A DNA stretch of 64,000 bases, from the NCBI RefSeq assembly GCF_017939615.1, contig NZ_JAGKSR010000002.1:124001-188000 (forward strand), written 5' to 3'. The position numbers and the translations under genes were made by a program. The stretch comes from Microbacterium sp. BLY. GTDB lineage: Bacteria > Actinomycetota > Actinomycetes > Actinomycetales > Microbacteriaceae. Positions 34,265 through 43,293 of this stretch are shown in pieces. The notes beneath the pieces were generated by a model. The model ran no database searches. It was not told the DNA's origin and was given only the letters and a program-made list of their open reading frames with translations. Within the stretch, counting starts at the first letter, position 1. Every line of letters starts with the position of its first letter.

Positions 34265-34270
34265 TAAGGT
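34265..34270 (+). promoter_or_regulatory. Leaderless -10 box TAAGGT
   Basis: TAAGGT ends 6 bases before the ATG of the ATPase gene at 34277, so the transporter genes can be transcribed apart from the lipoprotein gene. Confidence 0.6.
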
Positions 34271-34276
34271 GCAGAT

Positions 34277-35791
34277 ATGAAGCTCGAACTTCGCGGCATC
34301 ACCAAGCGATTCGGCAGCCTCGTGGCGAACGACCACATCGATCTCGTGGTCGAACCCGGTCAGATCCACGCTCTTCTCGGTGAGAACGGTGCCGGCAAGT
34401 CGACGCTGATGAACGTGCTCTACGGTCTCTACCAGGCTGACGAGGGCGAGATCCTCCTCGACGACGTCGTGCAGCACTTCCGCGGCCCCGGCGATGCGAT
34501 GGCCGCCGGGATCGGGATGGTGCATCAGCACTTCATGCTCGTCCCGGTGTTCACGGTCGCCGAGAACGTCATGCTCGGGCACGAGCAGACCAAGGGCGTC
34601 GGCACGCTCGACATCGCGAAGGCGCGGGAGCACGTGCGGGCGGTCGCTGCGCGGTTCGGGTTCGACATCGATCCGGACGCCGTCGTGGGCGATCTGCCGG
34701 TCGGTGTGCAGCAGCGCGTCGAGATCATCAAGGCGCTCTCCAGTGACGCGAAGGTCCTCGTCTTCGACGAGCCGACCGCGGTGCTCACCCCGCAGGAGAC
34801 CGACGAGCTGATGGCCATCATGCGCCAGCTCCGCGACGAGGGCACCGCCATCGTCTTCATCACGCACAAGCTGCGCGAGGTGCGCGAGGTCGCCGACCGC
34901 ATCACGATCGTGCGCCTCGGCCGGGTGGTGGGGGAGGCCTCGCCGACGGCGACCAACGCCGAGCTGGCGTCGCTCATGGTCGGCCGTGCCGTCGAGCTCA
35001 CCGTGCACAAGGAGGCTCCGCGTCTCGGCGAGGGCGGCCTGGAGGTCCGGAACCTCCGCGTGCTCACCCCGACCGGCGCCATCGTCGTCGATGACGTCGA
35101 CTTCACGGTGCGCCCGGGCGAGGTCCTCGCCGTCGCGGGGGTGCAGGGCAACGGGCAGACCGAGCTCGTGGAGGCCATCGTCGGCCTCGCCGCGCGTGTC
35201 GAGGGCAGCGTCGTCCTCGACGGCGTCGAACTCGTCGGCAAGAGCGTGCGCGGCATCCTCGACGCGGGGGTCGGCTTCGTCCCGGAGGACCGCACGGAGG
35301 ACGGGCTCGTCGCCGAGTTCTCGGTCGCCGAGAACCTCATCCTCGACCGCTCCGACGATCCCGCCTTCAGCCGGTTCGGCACTCTGCGCCGCGGCGCGCT
35401 CGAAGAGTTCGCGAAGGAGCGCATCGCCGAGTACGACATCCGCACGCAGGGTCCGGAGACCGCCGCGGGCACCCTCTCCGGAGGAAACCAGCAGAAGGTC
35501 GTCATCGCGCGTGAGATGAGCCGGGAGCTGCGGCTCTTCGTGGCGGCCCAGCCGACCCGCGGAGTCGACGTCGGCTCGATCGAGTTCATCCACAAGCGGA
35601 TCATCGAGACGCGCGACGCGGGCATCCCGGTGATCGTCATCTCGACCGAGCTCGACGAGGTCGCCGCCCTCGCCGACCGGATCGCGGTCATGTACCGCGG
35701 CACCATCGTCGGCATCGTCCCCGGTGACACCCCCCGGGAGACACTCGGACTCATGATGGCCGGAGCGGCCGATGCGGAGGTGACCGCGTGA
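34277..35791 (+). CDS. Nucleoside ABC transporter ATPase (two nucleotide-binding domains)
   Basis: A 504-residue tandem ATPase like YufO/NupO of Bacillus and the ribose-type RbsA. Domain 1: Walker A GENGAGKST, Walker B VLVFDEPTAVLTP; its signature is degenerate (GDLPVGVQQRVE). Domain 2: Walker A-like GVQGNGQTEL, which lacks the GKS/T Lys, and an intact signature LSGGNQQK. The two sites are asymmetric, as usual in this family. It energises nucleoside uptake with the two permeases downstream (ATGA overlap). Confidence 0.93.
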   Translation: MKLELRGITKRFGSLVANDHIDLVVEPGQIHALLGENGAGKSTLMNVLYGLYQADEGEILLDDVVQHFRGPGDAMAAGIGMVHQHFMLVPVFTVAENVMLGHEQTKGVGTLDIAKAREHVRAVAARFGFDIDPDAVVGDLPVGVQQRVEIIKALSSDAKVLVFDEPTAVLTPQETDELMAIMRQLRDEGTAIVFITHKLREVREVADRITIVRLGRVVGEASPTATNAELASLMVGRAVELTVHKEAPRLGEGGLEVRNLRVLTPTGAIVVDDVDFTVRPGEVLAVAGVQGNGQTELVEAIVGLAARVEGSVVLDGVELVGKSVRGILDAGVGFVPEDRTEDGLVAEFSVAENLILDRSDDPAFSRFGTLRRGALEEFAKERIAEYDIRTQGPETAAGTLSGGNQQKVVIAREMSRELRLFVAAQPTRGVDVGSIEFIHKRIIETRDAGIPVIVISTELDEVAALADRIAVMYRGTIVGIVPGDTPRETLGLMMAGAADAEVTA

Positions 35792-37095
35792 GCGGCGCGA
35801 CACCCGGTGCAGGAGACATCACGACGGGCCTGCCCCCCGAGCAGCTGCCGCCCAGCCGGGGCCTCGCGGAGGAGGTGCCGCCGATTCCGCGCGGCAACGC
35901 CATCCTCAAGGAGATCCTGCGCGGCAGCATGGTCACGACGATCCTGGCGATCGTCCTCGCGCTGATCGTGGGCGGCGTCCTCATCGCCTTCACGAACGAG
36001 GACGTGCTGGAAGCGTCCGGCTACTTCTTCAACAAGCCGAGCGACACGTTCGCCGCGGCCTGGAACGCCGTTTACAACGGCTACGAGGCGCTGTTCCGCG
36101 GGGCGTTCTTCAACGCGCGCGGGGCCGACTTCGCCGCGCAGATCCGCCCGCTGACGAACACGCTGGGCTTCGCCGCGCCGCTGATCGCCGCGGGTCTGGG
36201 CGTCGCGCTCGCCTTCCGCGTCGGCCTGTTCAACATCGGTGCCCGCGGTCAGATGCTCGTCGGCGTCGCGGTCGCGGCCCTGCTGACGTTCAACCTCGAC
36301 CTGCCGATCTGGTTCCACCTCCCCGTCACGCTGCTCGCCGGCATCGCCGGCGGTGCGCTCTGGGGCGGCATCGCCGGTCTCATCAAGGCGCGCACGGGAG
36401 CGCACGAGGTGATCCTCACGATCATGCTCAACTACATCGCGTACTACCTGCTGCTGTGGATGATCCGGACGCCCGGGCTCCTGCAGAAGCCGGGGACCAA
36501 CCAGGCGCTCGGCTCGGCCACGCCGGAGAGCGCGCAGTTCCCGACCCTCCTCGGCCCGCAGTTCCCGCTGCTCGACCTCGGGTTCGTGATCGTGGTGATC
36601 GCGACGGTCTTCGTGTGGTGGCTCATCGAGCGCTCCTCGCTGGGCATGCGCATGCGCGCGGTGGGGGAGAACCCGTCCGCCGCCCGCGCCGCGGGCATCA
36701 GCGTCAAGCGCGTGTACGTCTACGCGATGCTCTTCGCGGGCGGCCTGGCCGGCCTGGCGGGTATGAACCAGCTCCAGGGCGCGGTCACCACCGGCGTCAC
36801 GGAGACCATCGACGCCGGCATCGGGTTCGATGCCATCACGGTGGCGCTCCTCGGGCGCAGCCGGGCGTGGGGGACGTTCGCCGCCGGAATCCTGTTCGGC
36901 GCCCTCAAAGCCGGCTCGTTCTCGATGCAGGCGCAGGACATCCCGGTCGACATCGTGCTCGTCGTGCAGTCGCTCGTCGTGCTGTTCATCGCGGCGCCGC
37001 CGCTGCTGCGCGCGGTGTTCTTCCTCCCCAAGTCCGATGCAGAGAAGGCGGCCAAGGCGAGAGCCAAGGCCGCGAAGAAGGCGGTGACGGCATGA
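35788..37095 (+). CDS. Nucleoside ABC transporter permease (first)
   Basis: A 435-residue membrane protein of the BPD_transp_2 family (YufP/NupP type). The N-terminal ~45 residues are cytoplasmic and Pro-rich, followed by about eight to ten helices. Conserved segments are RVGLFNIGARGQMLVG, MRAVGENPSAARAAGISVKR and GIGFDAITVALLGR. It pairs with the next permease to form the channel. Overlaps the ATPase and next permease genes by ATGA-type junctions. Confidence 0.92.
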   Translation: MSGATPGAGDITTGLPPEQLPPSRGLAEEVPPIPRGNAILKEILRGSMVTTILAIVLALIVGGVLIAFTNEDVLEASGYFFNKPSDTFAAAWNAVYNGYEALFRGAFFNARGADFAAQIRPLTNTLGFAAPLIAAGLGVALAFRVGLFNIGARGQMLVGVAVAALLTFNLDLPIWFHLPVTLLAGIAGGALWGGIAGLIKARTGAHEVILTIMLNYIAYYLLLWMIRTPGLLQKPGTNQALGSATPESAQFPTLLGPQFPLLDLGFVIVVIATVFVWWLIERSSLGMRMRAVGENPSAARAAGISVKRVYVYAMLFAGGLAGLAGMNQLQGAVTTGVTETIDAGIGFDAITVALLGRSRAWGTFAAGILFGALKAGSFSMQAQDIPVDIVLVVQSLVVLFIAAPPLLRAVFFLPKSDAEKAAKARAKAAKKAVTA

Positions 37096-38378
37096 TGTCG
37101 CTCGTGCAGACCGAAGCCGCCGACGGCACGGTGCAGCTCGCCACCGTCCGGGAGCGCCACCTGAAGGCGCCGATCAGTCTCGCGGTCGTCACCGCCCTCC
37201 TGGCGGTGCTGTTCCTCGCCGTGCCGCGCAGCGGCATCAGCACCTTCCGCCTGGGCGACCGCACCTCGGCGTTCGAGCTCCCCGACGTCGGGCTGCCCAC
37301 GGCGCCGACTTTCTGGGTCGTCTTCGCCGTGCTCGTCGTCCTCACGGTCGGGGCGTTCCTCCGGGCATGGACCTACCGTGCCCCCTCGGTCTGGCTGATC
37401 GTGGCGTACGGCGTGCTCGCCGTCTTCGCGTTCCTCGTCTGGGCCGCGGCCGGCGGTCTCGTCCCCGTCACGAGCCTGCTCTTCGGTGCGGTCTCGCTGT
37501 CGGTACCCCTCGTGTTCGGCGCGCTCGGCGGCGTGATCGGCGAGCGGGCGGGCGTGGTCAACGTCGCGATCGAGGGACAGCTGCTGCTCGGAGCCTTCTC
37601 GGCGGCGCTGCTGTCGAGCATCACGGGCAATGCCTTCGTCGGCCTGATCGGTGCGATGATCGGCGGGGTACTCGTCGCGAGCGTCCTGGCGGCGTTCGCC
37701 ATCAAGTACCTCGTCGAGCAGGTCATCGTCGGTGTGGTCCTCAACGTCCTCGTCACCGGCCTCACCGGCTTCCTCTACGGCGCGCTCCTCGCCCCGAACG
37801 AGGCCGAGCTGAACACTCCGGTGCGCTTCTCGCGCATCGAGATCCCACTGCTGAGCGACATCCCGATCATCGGCCCCGTGCTCTTCAACCAGACCTTCAT
37901 CGTGTACCTGATGTTCATCACGGTGGCCGTCGTAGCCTGGGGTCTGTACCGCACGAAGTGGGGCCTCCGGCTGCGCGCCGTGGGCGAGCACCCGCAGGCG
38001 GCGGACACGGTCGGAATCCGGGTCAACCCGACGCGCTTCTGGAACGTGCTGCTCGCGGGCGCGATCGCCGGCATCGGCGGCGCGTACTTCACCCTCGTCT
38101 CGGTCCCGCAGTTCGGCAAGGAGATGACCGCCGGACTCGGCTTCATCGCCCTCGCCGCCGTGATCTTCGGCCGCTGGGACCCGATCCGCGCCACGCTCGC
38201 CGCCCTGCTCTTCGGATTCGCGACGAACCTGCAGAACCTGCTGTCGATCCTGAAGACGCCGATCCCCGGCGAGTTCATGCTCATGCTGCCGTACGTCGTC
38301 ACACTGCTGGCGGTCGCCGGCTTCGCGGGTCAGATCCGCGGCCCGGCCGCGAGCGGCAAGCCGTACATCAAGTCGTAG
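37092..38378 (+). CDS. Nucleoside ABC transporter permease (second)
   Basis: A 428-residue BPD_transp_2 protein (YufQ/NupQ type) with about ten helices. Conserved segments are GERAGVVNVAIEGQLLLGAF, LRAVGEHPQAADTVGIRV and GLGFIALAAVIFGRWDP. Two ATGs in a row (37092 and 37095) may serve as start; the first makes an ATGA overlap with the preceding stop. Twenty-eight bases before cdd. Confidence 0.92.
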   Translation: MMSLVQTEAADGTVQLATVRERHLKAPISLAVVTALLAVLFLAVPRSGISTFRLGDRTSAFELPDVGLPTAPTFWVVFAVLVVLTVGAFLRAWTYRAPSVWLIVAYGVLAVFAFLVWAAAGGLVPVTSLLFGAVSLSVPLVFGALGGVIGERAGVVNVAIEGQLLLGAFSAALLSSITGNAFVGLIGAMIGGVLVASVLAAFAIKYLVEQVIVGVVLNVLVTGLTGFLYGALLAPNEAELNTPVRFSRIEIPLLSDIPIIGPVLFNQTFIVYLMFITVAVVAWGLYRTKWGLRLRAVGEHPQAADTVGIRVNPTRFWNVLLAGAIAGIGGAYFTLVSVPQFGKEMTAGLGFIALAAVIFGRWDPIRATLAALLFGFATNLQNLLSILKTPIPGEFMLMLPYVVTLLAVAGFAGQIRGPAASGKPYIKS

Positions 38379-38406
38379 ACCCCGTAGGGAAGAAGGAACC
38401 ATCACC

Positions 38407-38826
38407 ATGACGGACATCGACTGGGACGAGCTGCGTCAGGTCGCCGCCGATGCCATGACCAAGGCGTACGCCCCGTACTCCCGCTACCGGGTGGGGGCGG
38501 CGGCGCTCGTGAGCGACGGGCGCATCGTCGCCGGCTGCAACGTCGAGAACGCCTCCTACGGCGTCACGCTGTGCGCCGAGTGCGCGCTCGTGGGCGACCT
38601 GCACATGTCGGGCGGCGGCCAGCTCGTCGCCTTCGTGTGCGTCAACAACGACGGCGAGACGATCATGCCGTGCGGACGGTGCCGGCAGCTGCTGTCCGAG
38701 CATGCCGTCCCCGGCATGCTGCTGGAGACGGTCTCCGGCATCCGCACGATCGACGAAGTACTGCCCGACGCGTTCGGGCCGCGGGCCCTTCGCCAGGCCC
38801 AGGGACCGGACGGAGAAGGACGATGA
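38407..38826 (+). CDS. cdd: Cytidine deaminase
   Basis: A 139-residue zinc enzyme turning (deoxy)cytidine into (deoxy)uridine. The zinc site is NVENASYGVTLCAECA (Cys and catalytic Glu) and PCGRCRQ (two Cys). N-terminal KAYAPYSRYRVGAAA is typical. It lies downstream of the nucleoside importer and overlaps deoA by ATGA, so imported cytidine can be passed to the phosphorylase as uridine. Confidence 0.95.
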   Translation: MTDIDWDELRQVAADAMTKAYAPYSRYRVGAAALVSDGRIVAGCNVENASYGVTLCAECALVGDLHMSGGGQLVAFVCVNNDGETIMPCGRCRQLLSEHAVPGMLLETVSGIRTIDEVLPDAFGPRALRQAQGPDGEGR

Positions 38827-40115
38827 GTGTGGAGCCGTTCGACGCGGTCGATGTGATCCGTGCCAAGCGCGACGGGGGTGTCGTTCCCGAGCCGGCGCTG
38901 CGCTGGATGGTAGACGCCTACACCCGCGGGTACGTGTCCGACGCGCAGATGGCCTCGTTCGCGATGGCGATCTTCCAGCGTGGCATGGAGCGGGACGAGA
39001 TCCGTGTGCTCACCGATGCGATGATCGCGTCCGGAGAGCGGATGAGCTTCGCGACCCTCGGCAAGAAGACCGTCGACAAGCACTCGACGGGCGGCGTCGG
39101 CGACAAGATCACGCTTCCGCTGGCTCCGCTGGTGGCCTCGTTCGGGGTGGCGGTGCCGCAGCTCAGCGGCCGCGGCCTGGGCCACACCGGTGGCACGCTC
39201 GACAAGCTGGAGTCGATCCCCGGCTGGCGCGCGGCGCTCAGCAACGAGGAGATGTTCGCCCAGATGCAGGGCGACGTCGGTGCCGTCATCTGCGCCGCCG
39301 GTTCCGGGCTCGCGCCCGCCGACGAGAAGCTGTACGCCCTGCGGGACGTGACGGGCACGGTGGAGGCCATCCCGCTGATCGCGTCCAGCATCATGTCGAA
39401 GAAGATCGCGGAGGGAACGGATGCGCTCGTCCTCGACGTGAAGTTCGGCTCCGGGGCCTTCATGCAGGACATCGATCGTGCTCGGGAGCTCGCCCGCACG
39501 ATGGTCGCGCTCGGCACCGACTCCGGTGTCGCCACCACCGCGCTGCTGACGGACATGAACGTCCCGCTCGGGCGGGCGATCGGCAACGCGAACGAGGTCC
39601 GCGAGTCGGTGGAGATCCTCGCCGGCGGGGGACCAGCCGATGTCCGCGAGCTGACCGTCGCGCTCGCCAGGGAGATGCTCGCGCTGGCCGGGCAGCCCGA
39701 CGCGGACGTGGAGGCGGCGCTCGACGGCGGCCGCGCGATGGACACCTGGAAGGCGATGATCCGCGCGCAGGACGGCGACCCCGATGCGGCCCTGCCGACC
39801 GCACGCGAGACGCACGTCGTCACCGCCCCCGCCGACGGCGTCGTGACCCGCATGGATGCGCTGCCCTTCGGGATCGCGGCGTGGCGCCTGGGCGCGGGCC
39901 GCGCCCGCGCCGAGGATCCCGTGATCTTCGAGGCGGGCATCGACCTGCACGCCAAGCCCGGCGACCGCGTGGCAGCGGGACAGCCGCTCTTCACGTTGTC
40001 GGCCGCCGACGAGGCGCGGTTCCCGCGGGCCATCGAGGCGCTGGAGGGTGCCTGGGAACTCGGCGACGACGCCCCCGCCGTGGGGCCGATCGTCCGGGAG
40101 CGCATCACGGCGTGA
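38823..40115 (+). CDS. deoA: Pyrimidine-nucleoside/thymidine phosphorylase
   Basis: A 430-residue phosphorylase that splits thymidine, deoxyuridine or uridine into base and (deoxy)ribose-1-phosphate. Phosphate-binding KHSTGGVGDK, the family signature SGRGLGHTGGTLDKLESIPG, and a C-terminal domain from about 340 (GVVTRMDALPFGIAAWRLGAGRARAEDP). Length fits DeoA/Pdp. Overlap with cdd suggests tight coupling. Confidence 0.95.
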   Translation: MSVEPFDAVDVIRAKRDGGVVPEPALRWMVDAYTRGYVSDAQMASFAMAIFQRGMERDEIRVLTDAMIASGERMSFATLGKKTVDKHSTGGVGDKITLPLAPLVASFGVAVPQLSGRGLGHTGGTLDKLESIPGWRAALSNEEMFAQMQGDVGAVICAAGSGLAPADEKLYALRDVTGTVEAIPLIASSIMSKKIAEGTDALVLDVKFGSGAFMQDIDRARELARTMVALGTDSGVATTALLTDMNVPLGRAIGNANEVRESVEILAGGGPADVRELTVALAREMLALAGQPDADVEAALDGGRAMDTWKAMIRAQDGDPDAALPTARETHVVTAPADGVVTRMDALPFGIAAWRLGAGRARAEDPVIFEAGIDLHAKPGDRVAAGQPLFTLSAADEARFPRAIEALEGAWELGDDAPAVGPIVRERITA

Positions 40116-40126
40116 GGCGCGGGCGA

Positions 40127-40132
40127 TAGCCT
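40127..40132 (+). promoter_or_regulatory. -10 box TAGCCT for add
   Basis: TAGCCT shortly after the deoA stop, leaving a leader of about 25 nt with a GAGAGGA site before the add ATG. It suggests add can be expressed separately. Confidence 0.4.
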
Positions 40133-40163
40133 GAACGAACACCCCGCGACCGAGAGGATCCCC

Positions 40164-41279
40164 ATGTCGATCGATGCGAACGGCGACGTCGCCATCCAGG
40201 GCGTCTCCCTGCGGAGCCTGCCGAAGGTGTCGCTGCACGACCACCTGGACGGTGCCGTGCGCCCGGCCACGATCATCGAACTCGCCGACGCGATCGGCCT
40301 CGACGTCCCCGCCTCCGACCCGGCGGCGCTCACGTCCTGGTTCGCGAAGAAGAGCGACTCGGGTTCTCTGGTGGAGTACCTGAAGACGTTCGACCTCACC
40401 ACCGCCGTCATGCAGACGCGCGAGGGCCTGACCAGGGTCGCGCGGGAGTTCGTACAGGACCTCGCCGCCGACGGCGTCATCTACGGGGAGGTTCGCTGGG
40501 CGCCGGAGCAGCACCAGGGCCGCGGTCTCTCGCTGGCGGAGGCGGTCGAGGCCGTGCAGCAGGGGATCGAAGAGGGCGAGGATGCGGCGGACCGGAGCGG
40601 TCGCAGCATCCGCGTGGGCCAGCTCCTCACGGCGATGCGACACACGGATCGCGCGCAGGAGATCGCCGAGCTCGCGGTCGACTTCCGAGGGCGCGGTGCG
40701 GTCGGCTTCGACATCGCCGGCCCCGAGGACGGCTTCCTGCCGTCGAACCACCGGGCGGCCTTCGACTACCTCGCCGAGAACTTCTTCCCGGTCACCGTGC
40801 ACGCGGGAGAGGCGGCGGGACTCGCGTCGATCCGTTCGGCGCTGCTCGACGGCCGTGCACTCCGGCTCGGACACGGCGTCCGCATCGCCGAGGACCTCGA
40901 GATCGTCACCCAGGAAGGCGACGAGGTGCAGGTGCGCTTCGGCGACCTCGCCCGGTGGGTCCGGGATCGCGAGATCCCTCTGGAGCTCTCGCCCTCGTCC
41001 AATCTGCAGACGGGGGCGGTCGCCGCGTGGGGCAACACCCTGGCCGACCATCCGTTCGACCTGCTGTACCAGCTCGGTTTCGCCGTGACGGTGAACGTCG
41101 ACAACCGCACCATGAGCGGGACCTCGCTGACGCGGGAGCTGGCGTTGCTGGTGCAGACCTTCGAGTACGACCTCGACGACCTCGAAGCCTTCCAGTTCAA
41201 CGCGGCCGCGGCTGCCTTCCTCCCCGTAGAGGAGCGTGAAGAGCTCGTGGAGATGATCGCCGAGGGATTCGACGCCTGA
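40164..41279 (+). CDS. add: Adenosine deaminase
   Basis: A 371-residue zinc hydrolase converting (deoxy)adenosine to (deoxy)inosine. The metal motif is SLHDHLDGAVRP near residue 25 (Asp where many members have Val); further sites are GFDIAGPEDG, VTVHAGEA (zinc His, catalytic Glu) and LGHGVRI. ELSPSSNLQTGAV and TVNVDNRTMSGTSL are typical of the class. Inosine formed here could be split by the phosphorylase at 53.6-54.4 kb. The next gene starts 2 bases after the stop. Confidence 0.95.
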   Translation: MSIDANGDVAIQGVSLRSLPKVSLHDHLDGAVRPATIIELADAIGLDVPASDPAALTSWFAKKSDSGSLVEYLKTFDLTTAVMQTREGLTRVAREFVQDLAADGVIYGEVRWAPEQHQGRGLSLAEAVEAVQQGIEEGEDAADRSGRSIRVGQLLTAMRHTDRAQEIAELAVDFRGRGAVGFDIAGPEDGFLPSNHRAAFDYLAENFFPVTVHAGEAAGLASIRSALLDGRALRLGHGVRIAEDLEIVTQEGDEVQVRFGDLARWVRDREIPLELSPSSNLQTGAVAAWGNTLADHPFDLLYQLGFAVTVNVDNRTMSGTSLTRELALLVQTFEYDLDDLEAFQFNAAAAAFLPVEEREELVEMIAEGFDA

Positions 41280-41280
41280 C

Positions 41281-42396
41281 GTGCGCTCCGGGGGGAGAGG
41301 GCGCAGGGGGATCGCGCTGATCGTCGTGACCGGCGTCGCGCTGCTCGCCGGCGCTGCGGTCACCGGTGTGGTGCTGTGGCAGCGGGCGGCATCGGCGGAG
41401 CAGGAGAGCCGGCCGGCTCGTGCGGCCGGTTCGGCGATCCCGCGACCGCTGACCGCCGCGGAGCAGCTGGTGGCGGACGCGGACGACCCGCGGGCGTGCG
41501 CGGTCACCTTCTCCGGTGAGGGTGCGCCAGCGGAGCCGCAGCTCCAGCAGGAGGGGAGCCTCTATGCCGGCCTTCCCCTCCCGACGCAGGACGGGCGGGT
41601 CTTCGCGGGCTGGTATCCCACGGCCGCCGACGCCGCGGCCGTCGACGCCACCGCCCGCGTGAACGGTGCGGAGGTCGTGGCGTGCATCGATCATCAGGTC
41701 GAGCTGTTCGCCGCGTGGATGACACCGGAGGCGAACGCCGCCGCGGGGACGAGGGTGCCGATCCTCATGTACCACCAGTTCACCGCGAATCCCGAGGGGG
41801 AGAGCGGGTGGCTGCGCGGTAACTACGCGTACATCGGCGATTTCGACGCCCACATGGAGCACATCGCCACGACCGGCTTCTATCTTCCGACGTGGGACGA
41901 GCTCAGCGCCTTCATCGACGGCCGGCTGTACCTGCCGACGCGGTCGGTGATCATCACGGATGACGACGCGGACCAGTCCTGGTTCGACCTGGCCGCACCG
42001 GTCGTCGAGAAGCATCAGGTGCTGACGACGTCGTTCATGGTGACCGCGTACCGCACCGATCCGCCGCCGTCGCTCTGGGTGCTCCGGCGCTCGCACACGC
42101 ACGACATGCACCAGGCGGGGGAGAACGGCCGGGGGCGGATGGTCAACGCGACGCCGGAGGAGATCGCCGCCGACCTCACCGTCTCGGGCGATCTGCTCGG
42201 CGCCCGTGAGGTCGTCGCCTACCCGTTCGGTCATCACGACGACACCGCGAAGGAGGGCGTCCGGCAGGCCGGCTTCGAGCTCGCACGCACCATCGAGCCG
42301 GGGGTCGTCGAGATCGGGACCGACAAGCTCGCGCTCCCGGTCGTGCGCATCGACTACGGGTTGGGCCTCGACGCCCTGGTGTCGCGCATCGGCTGA
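41281..42396 (+). CDS. Membrane-anchored polysaccharide deacetylase-like protein (CE4)
   Basis: A 371-residue protein with one N-terminal membrane anchor or uncleaved signal (IALIVVTGVALLAGAAVTGVVLW), an InlB-type beta repeat-like stretch near residue 80-140 (GLPLPTQDGRVFAGWYP), then a NodB-homology domain: ILMYHQF, SVIITDDDA (catalytic and metal Asp), RRSHTHDMH (metal His pair) and YPFGHHDD. It should deacetylate a surface sugar polymer outside the membrane. GTG start, 1 base after the add stop, so co-transcribed with no obvious functional link. Confidence 0.82.
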   Translation: MRSGGRGRRGIALIVVTGVALLAGAAVTGVVLWQRAASAEQESRPARAAGSAIPRPLTAAEQLVADADDPRACAVTFSGEGAPAEPQLQQEGSLYAGLPLPTQDGRVFAGWYPTAADAAAVDATARVNGAEVVACIDHQVELFAAWMTPEANAAAGTRVPILMYHQFTANPEGESGWLRGNYAYIGDFDAHMEHIATTGFYLPTWDELSAFIDGRLYLPTRSVIITDDDADQSWFDLAAPVVEKHQVLTTSFMVTAYRTDPPPSLWVLRRSHTHDMHQAGENGRGRMVNATPEEIAADLTVSGDLLGAREVVAYPFGHHDDTAKEGVRQAGFELARTIEPGVVEIGTDKLALPVVRIDYGLGLDALVSRIG

Positions 42397-42423
42397 GGCC
42401 AGGTGCCAGGGGAGGATGAGCGC

Positions 42424-43293
42424 ATGACCGCTTCCGTCTTCCTCGCCGGTCCCGCCTCCTGGAACCGCATGGTGCTCCTCGACCGCCTGCCCGAACCGGT
42501 GCCGCACATGCAGTTCGCTGAAGCGAGCTGGGAGACGGTCGGCGGCACGAGCGCGGGGAAGGCGCTGGCGCTGTCCGCACTCGGCCGCTCGGCCGTGCTG
42601 CACGCCGTCGCCGGGCCGGACGAAGACGGCCGACGGGTGCGTGCGGCGCTGGAGGCGGCCGGGGTGGTCGCGCAGTGGACGGACGGAACCACGGAGCGGC
42701 ACCTCAACCTGATGACCCGGAAGGGCGAGCGCGTGTCGCTGTACCTCTCCGCGCCGGCGGAGACCGCGGGCGCGGGGGACTCCGTCCGGGCGGCGGAGAT
42801 GGCCGCCGCCGATGCCGTCGTCCTCGATCTGGCCGCCGAGCCGCGGCGGCTGCTGCCGCTCGCGGCGGCGAGCGGCACGCCGCTCTGGGTCGACGTGCAC
42901 GACTACGACGGCGTCGACGGGTATCACCGGCCATTCCTGGACGCGGCCGCGGCGGTCTTCTGCAATGCGGACCGGCTGAGTGCGCCGGTGGAGTTCCTCC
43001 GCGCCGTCATCGCCGGCGGAGCGGCGTTCGCCGTCTGCACGCTCGGCGCCGCGGGGGCGGTCGCGGTGGGGACGGACGGGATCGAGCTGCGGGTACCGGC
43101 TCTGCCGGCCACCGTCGTCGACACCAACGGCGCGGGCGATGCGTTCTTCGCCGGAGTCCTCGACGCGCGGCTCCGGGGCGCCGACCTGGCATCGGCGCTC
43201 TCGGCGGGCGCGCGATCGGCAGCCGGCGTGCTGGGCACGCGGCACCTGCATCCGCTGCTCGACGCCGTCCTCGGGGATCCTCGGGTGTCCTAG
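42424..43293 (+). CDS. PfkB-family carbohydrate kinase
   Basis: A 289-residue ribokinase-like protein. Family features are GGTSAGKALALSALG near residue 40, GPDEDGRRVRAALEAAGV, and the C-terminal ATP/anion-hole signature DTNGAGDAFFAGVLDARL with catalytic Asp. The substrate is unknown; ribose or deoxyribose would fit the nucleoside genes nearby, but that is only context. The ATG at 42424 follows GGGGAGGA. Tail-to-tail 4-base overlap with the hydrolase gene. Confidence 0.88.
   Translation: MTASVFLAGPASWNRMVLLDRLPEPVPHMQFAEASWETVGGTSAGKALALSALGRSAVLHAVAGPDEDGRRVRAALEAAGVVAQWTDGTTERHLNLMTRKGERVSLYLSAPAETAGAGDSVRAAEMAAADAVVLDLAAEPRRLLPLAAASGTPLWVDVHDYDGVDGYHRPFLDAAAAVFCNADRLSAPVEFLRAVIAGGAAFAVCTLGAAGAVAVGTDGIELRVPALPATVVDTNGAGDAFFAGVLDARLRGADLASALSAGARSAAGVLGTRHLHPLLDAVLGDPRVS

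Noticed and set aside
32999..35803. A 934-codon minus-strand frame opposite the nucleoside transporter genes
   Set aside because: Antisense to a lipoprotein and an ATPase with all expected motifs; composition is typical of a GC-driven shadow frame.
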